Shown: positions 63,500 to 64,000 of the stretch, in pieces
Layout: each line of letters opens with the position of its first letter
How positions within the stretch are numbered: position 1 is the first letter of the stretch
Program-made: the position numbers and the translations under genes
Source of the DNA: Parapedobacter sp051400755
GTDB lineage: Bacteria; Bacteroidota; Bacteroidia; Sphingobacteriales; Sphingobacteriaceae
Length of the DNA stretch: 64,000 bases
Assembly: GCF_051400755.1 (NCBI RefSeq)
Contig: NZ_JBLFFL010000010.1
Location: 1-64,000, forward strand
Reading direction: 5' to 3'
The notes under the pieces: generated by a model
Seen by the model: the letters and a program-made list of their open reading frames with translations, nothing else
Told to the model about the DNA's origin: nothing
Database searches by the model: none

Positions 63500-64000
63500 T
63501 TATTGTCGCTTGATCAGGACCCAGCCGGCGTGCCGTTCTCCCTGCCCCCCGCCATGGGTAATGATGACATAATAGTAAGTCCCCTCATTCAGTCCCTGTC
63601 CGTCCCAGTCGTTTTTATAGTTACCGTTGCGGTATACCTCATTCCCCCAGCGGTTGACCACCGTGATTTCCACGCGGTCGAACCCTTCAATGCCGACGAT
63701 CTCAAACGCGTCGTTTCGTCCATCCCCATTCGGCGTGAACACATTCGGGATCTTGAACGGCCGGGCCTCGATATTCACGGTGATCGTCGCCACATTGGAA
63801 ACCAATCCGTTTTCATCACTTACCTCATATTGGGCGGTGCTGACGCCCGAGAAACCATCCACCGGTGAAAACGTGACGGAACCCTGTGCGTCTACCGCGT
63901 ATGTCCCCTCGCCAGGGATGGCTAATGTGGTCACCCGGTTACCCGATCCATCGATCAATCGAACCGTATTGGGGATGATTGCGCTGCTACCTGCAACGTC
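63500..64000 (-). CDS. 3' end of a large adhesin with type B (gliding) C-terminal sorting domain
   Basis: The frame is open from the stop codon at 63500 to the edge of the window, so the gene is cut at its 5' end. The visible 166 residues hold a beta-sandwich repeat (GTYAVDAQGSVTFSPVDGF, VSTAQYEVSDENGL, VATITVNI). The gliding-motility-associated C-terminal domain follows (IPNVFTPNGDGRNDAFEI, VVNRWGNEVYRNGNY, GTYYYVI). This domain directs type IX export and surface anchoring. The PorP/SprF gene follows 48 bases on and is its expected partner. Confidence 0.85.
   Translation of the reverse strand, partial: DVAGSSAIIPNTVRLIDGSGNRVTTLAIPGEGTYAVDAQGSVTFSPVDGFSGVSTAQYEVSDENGLVSNVATITVNIEARPFKIPNVFTPNGDGRNDAFEIVGIEGFDRVEITVVNRWGNEVYRNGNYKNDWDGQGLNEGTYYYVIITHGGGQGERHAGWVLIKRQ

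Noticed and set aside
1..64000. CRISPR arrays, tRNA/rRNA genes, insertion sequences, prophage or integrase genes
   Set aside because: None was seen on reading both strands. The only short tandem repeat is the three-unit array at 53201-53242, too small and irregular for CRISPR.

Overview
The window looks like chromosome from a member of the Bacteroidota, probably the Sphingobacteriaceae. The evidence is two SusC/SusD pairs, a PorP/SprF protein beside an OmpA/PD40 protein and a C-terminal gliding-motility/type IX sorting domain, futalosine-route menaquinone genes (mqnE, mqnA), and many -7 promoter boxes of the form TAnnTTTG. No rRNA, tRNA, CRISPR array, insertion sequence or phage gene was seen. 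Genus cannot be fixed from the sequence alone; a Parapedobacter- or Sphingobacterium-like genome is a guess.

Region 1 (1-26.1 kb) is an exopolysaccharide or capsule locus. The long minus-strand block reads, in transcription order: single-domain response regulator, initiating sugar-1-phosphate transferase with a receiver-like N-terminus, short TolC-family protein, Wzz-type co-polymerase fused to a degenerate BY-kinase domain, O-antigen ligase/polymerase, a 32-residue membrane peptide, hexapeptide acyltransferase, three glycosyltransferases, and a clan-A glycoside hydrolase lipoprotein. Around it lie a Wzx-like flippase, more GT2/GT8/GT-C enzymes and an acyltransferase-3 protein. A tight five-gene operon (8.9-4.6 kb, minus) encodes a membrane-anchored gluconate-2-dehydrogenase-subunit-3-like protein, a GMC flavoenzyme, GtrA, a UbiA prenyltransferase and a HAD phosphatase. 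This resembles polyprenyl-phosphate-pentose synthesis with a GMC enzyme where DprE1 would be expected. A 20-bp inverted repeat, TTGTAG-N8-CTACAA, occurs perfectly upstream of the response regulator and again upstream of the TolC gene.

Region 2 (26.1-43.3 kb) is a PUL-like locus on the minus strand: susC2-susD2, then susC1-susD1, a Tat-exported Gfo/Idh/MocA oxidoreductase, and a very long protein with HEAT repeats followed by two 3-keto-disaccharide hydrolase (DUF1080) domains. Both susC genes share a 60-bp promoter module in the same register. No classical glycoside hydrolase is present, so uptake plus 3-keto-glycoside chemistry is the likely theme. A ROK repressor and a decayed gene remnant lie upstream. 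A strong hairpin followed by T-rich sequence closes the operon at about 26.1 kb.

Region 3 (43.3-60.4 kb) is mostly housekeeping: Sfp-type phosphopantetheinyl transferase, GT2, NUDIX hydrolase, acyl-ACP desaturase, CtlX and arginine deiminase overlapping by an ATGA, a class A beta-lactamase-like hydrolase, a hexose-phosphate mutase (glmM-like), PAP2 phosphatase and ZIP transporter, a MarR regulator, mqnE-phosphatase-mqnA, an MsbA-like ABC exporter, and an aminotransferase with tyrA.

Region 4 (60.4-64 kb) is a surface/type IX secretion set on the minus strand: the 3' end of a large adhesin that runs off the window, PorP/SprF, and an OmpA-family protein with TPR and PD40 repeats. Start codons were moved inward from the longest reading frame wherever a promoter box, signal peptide or neighbour overlap argued for it.
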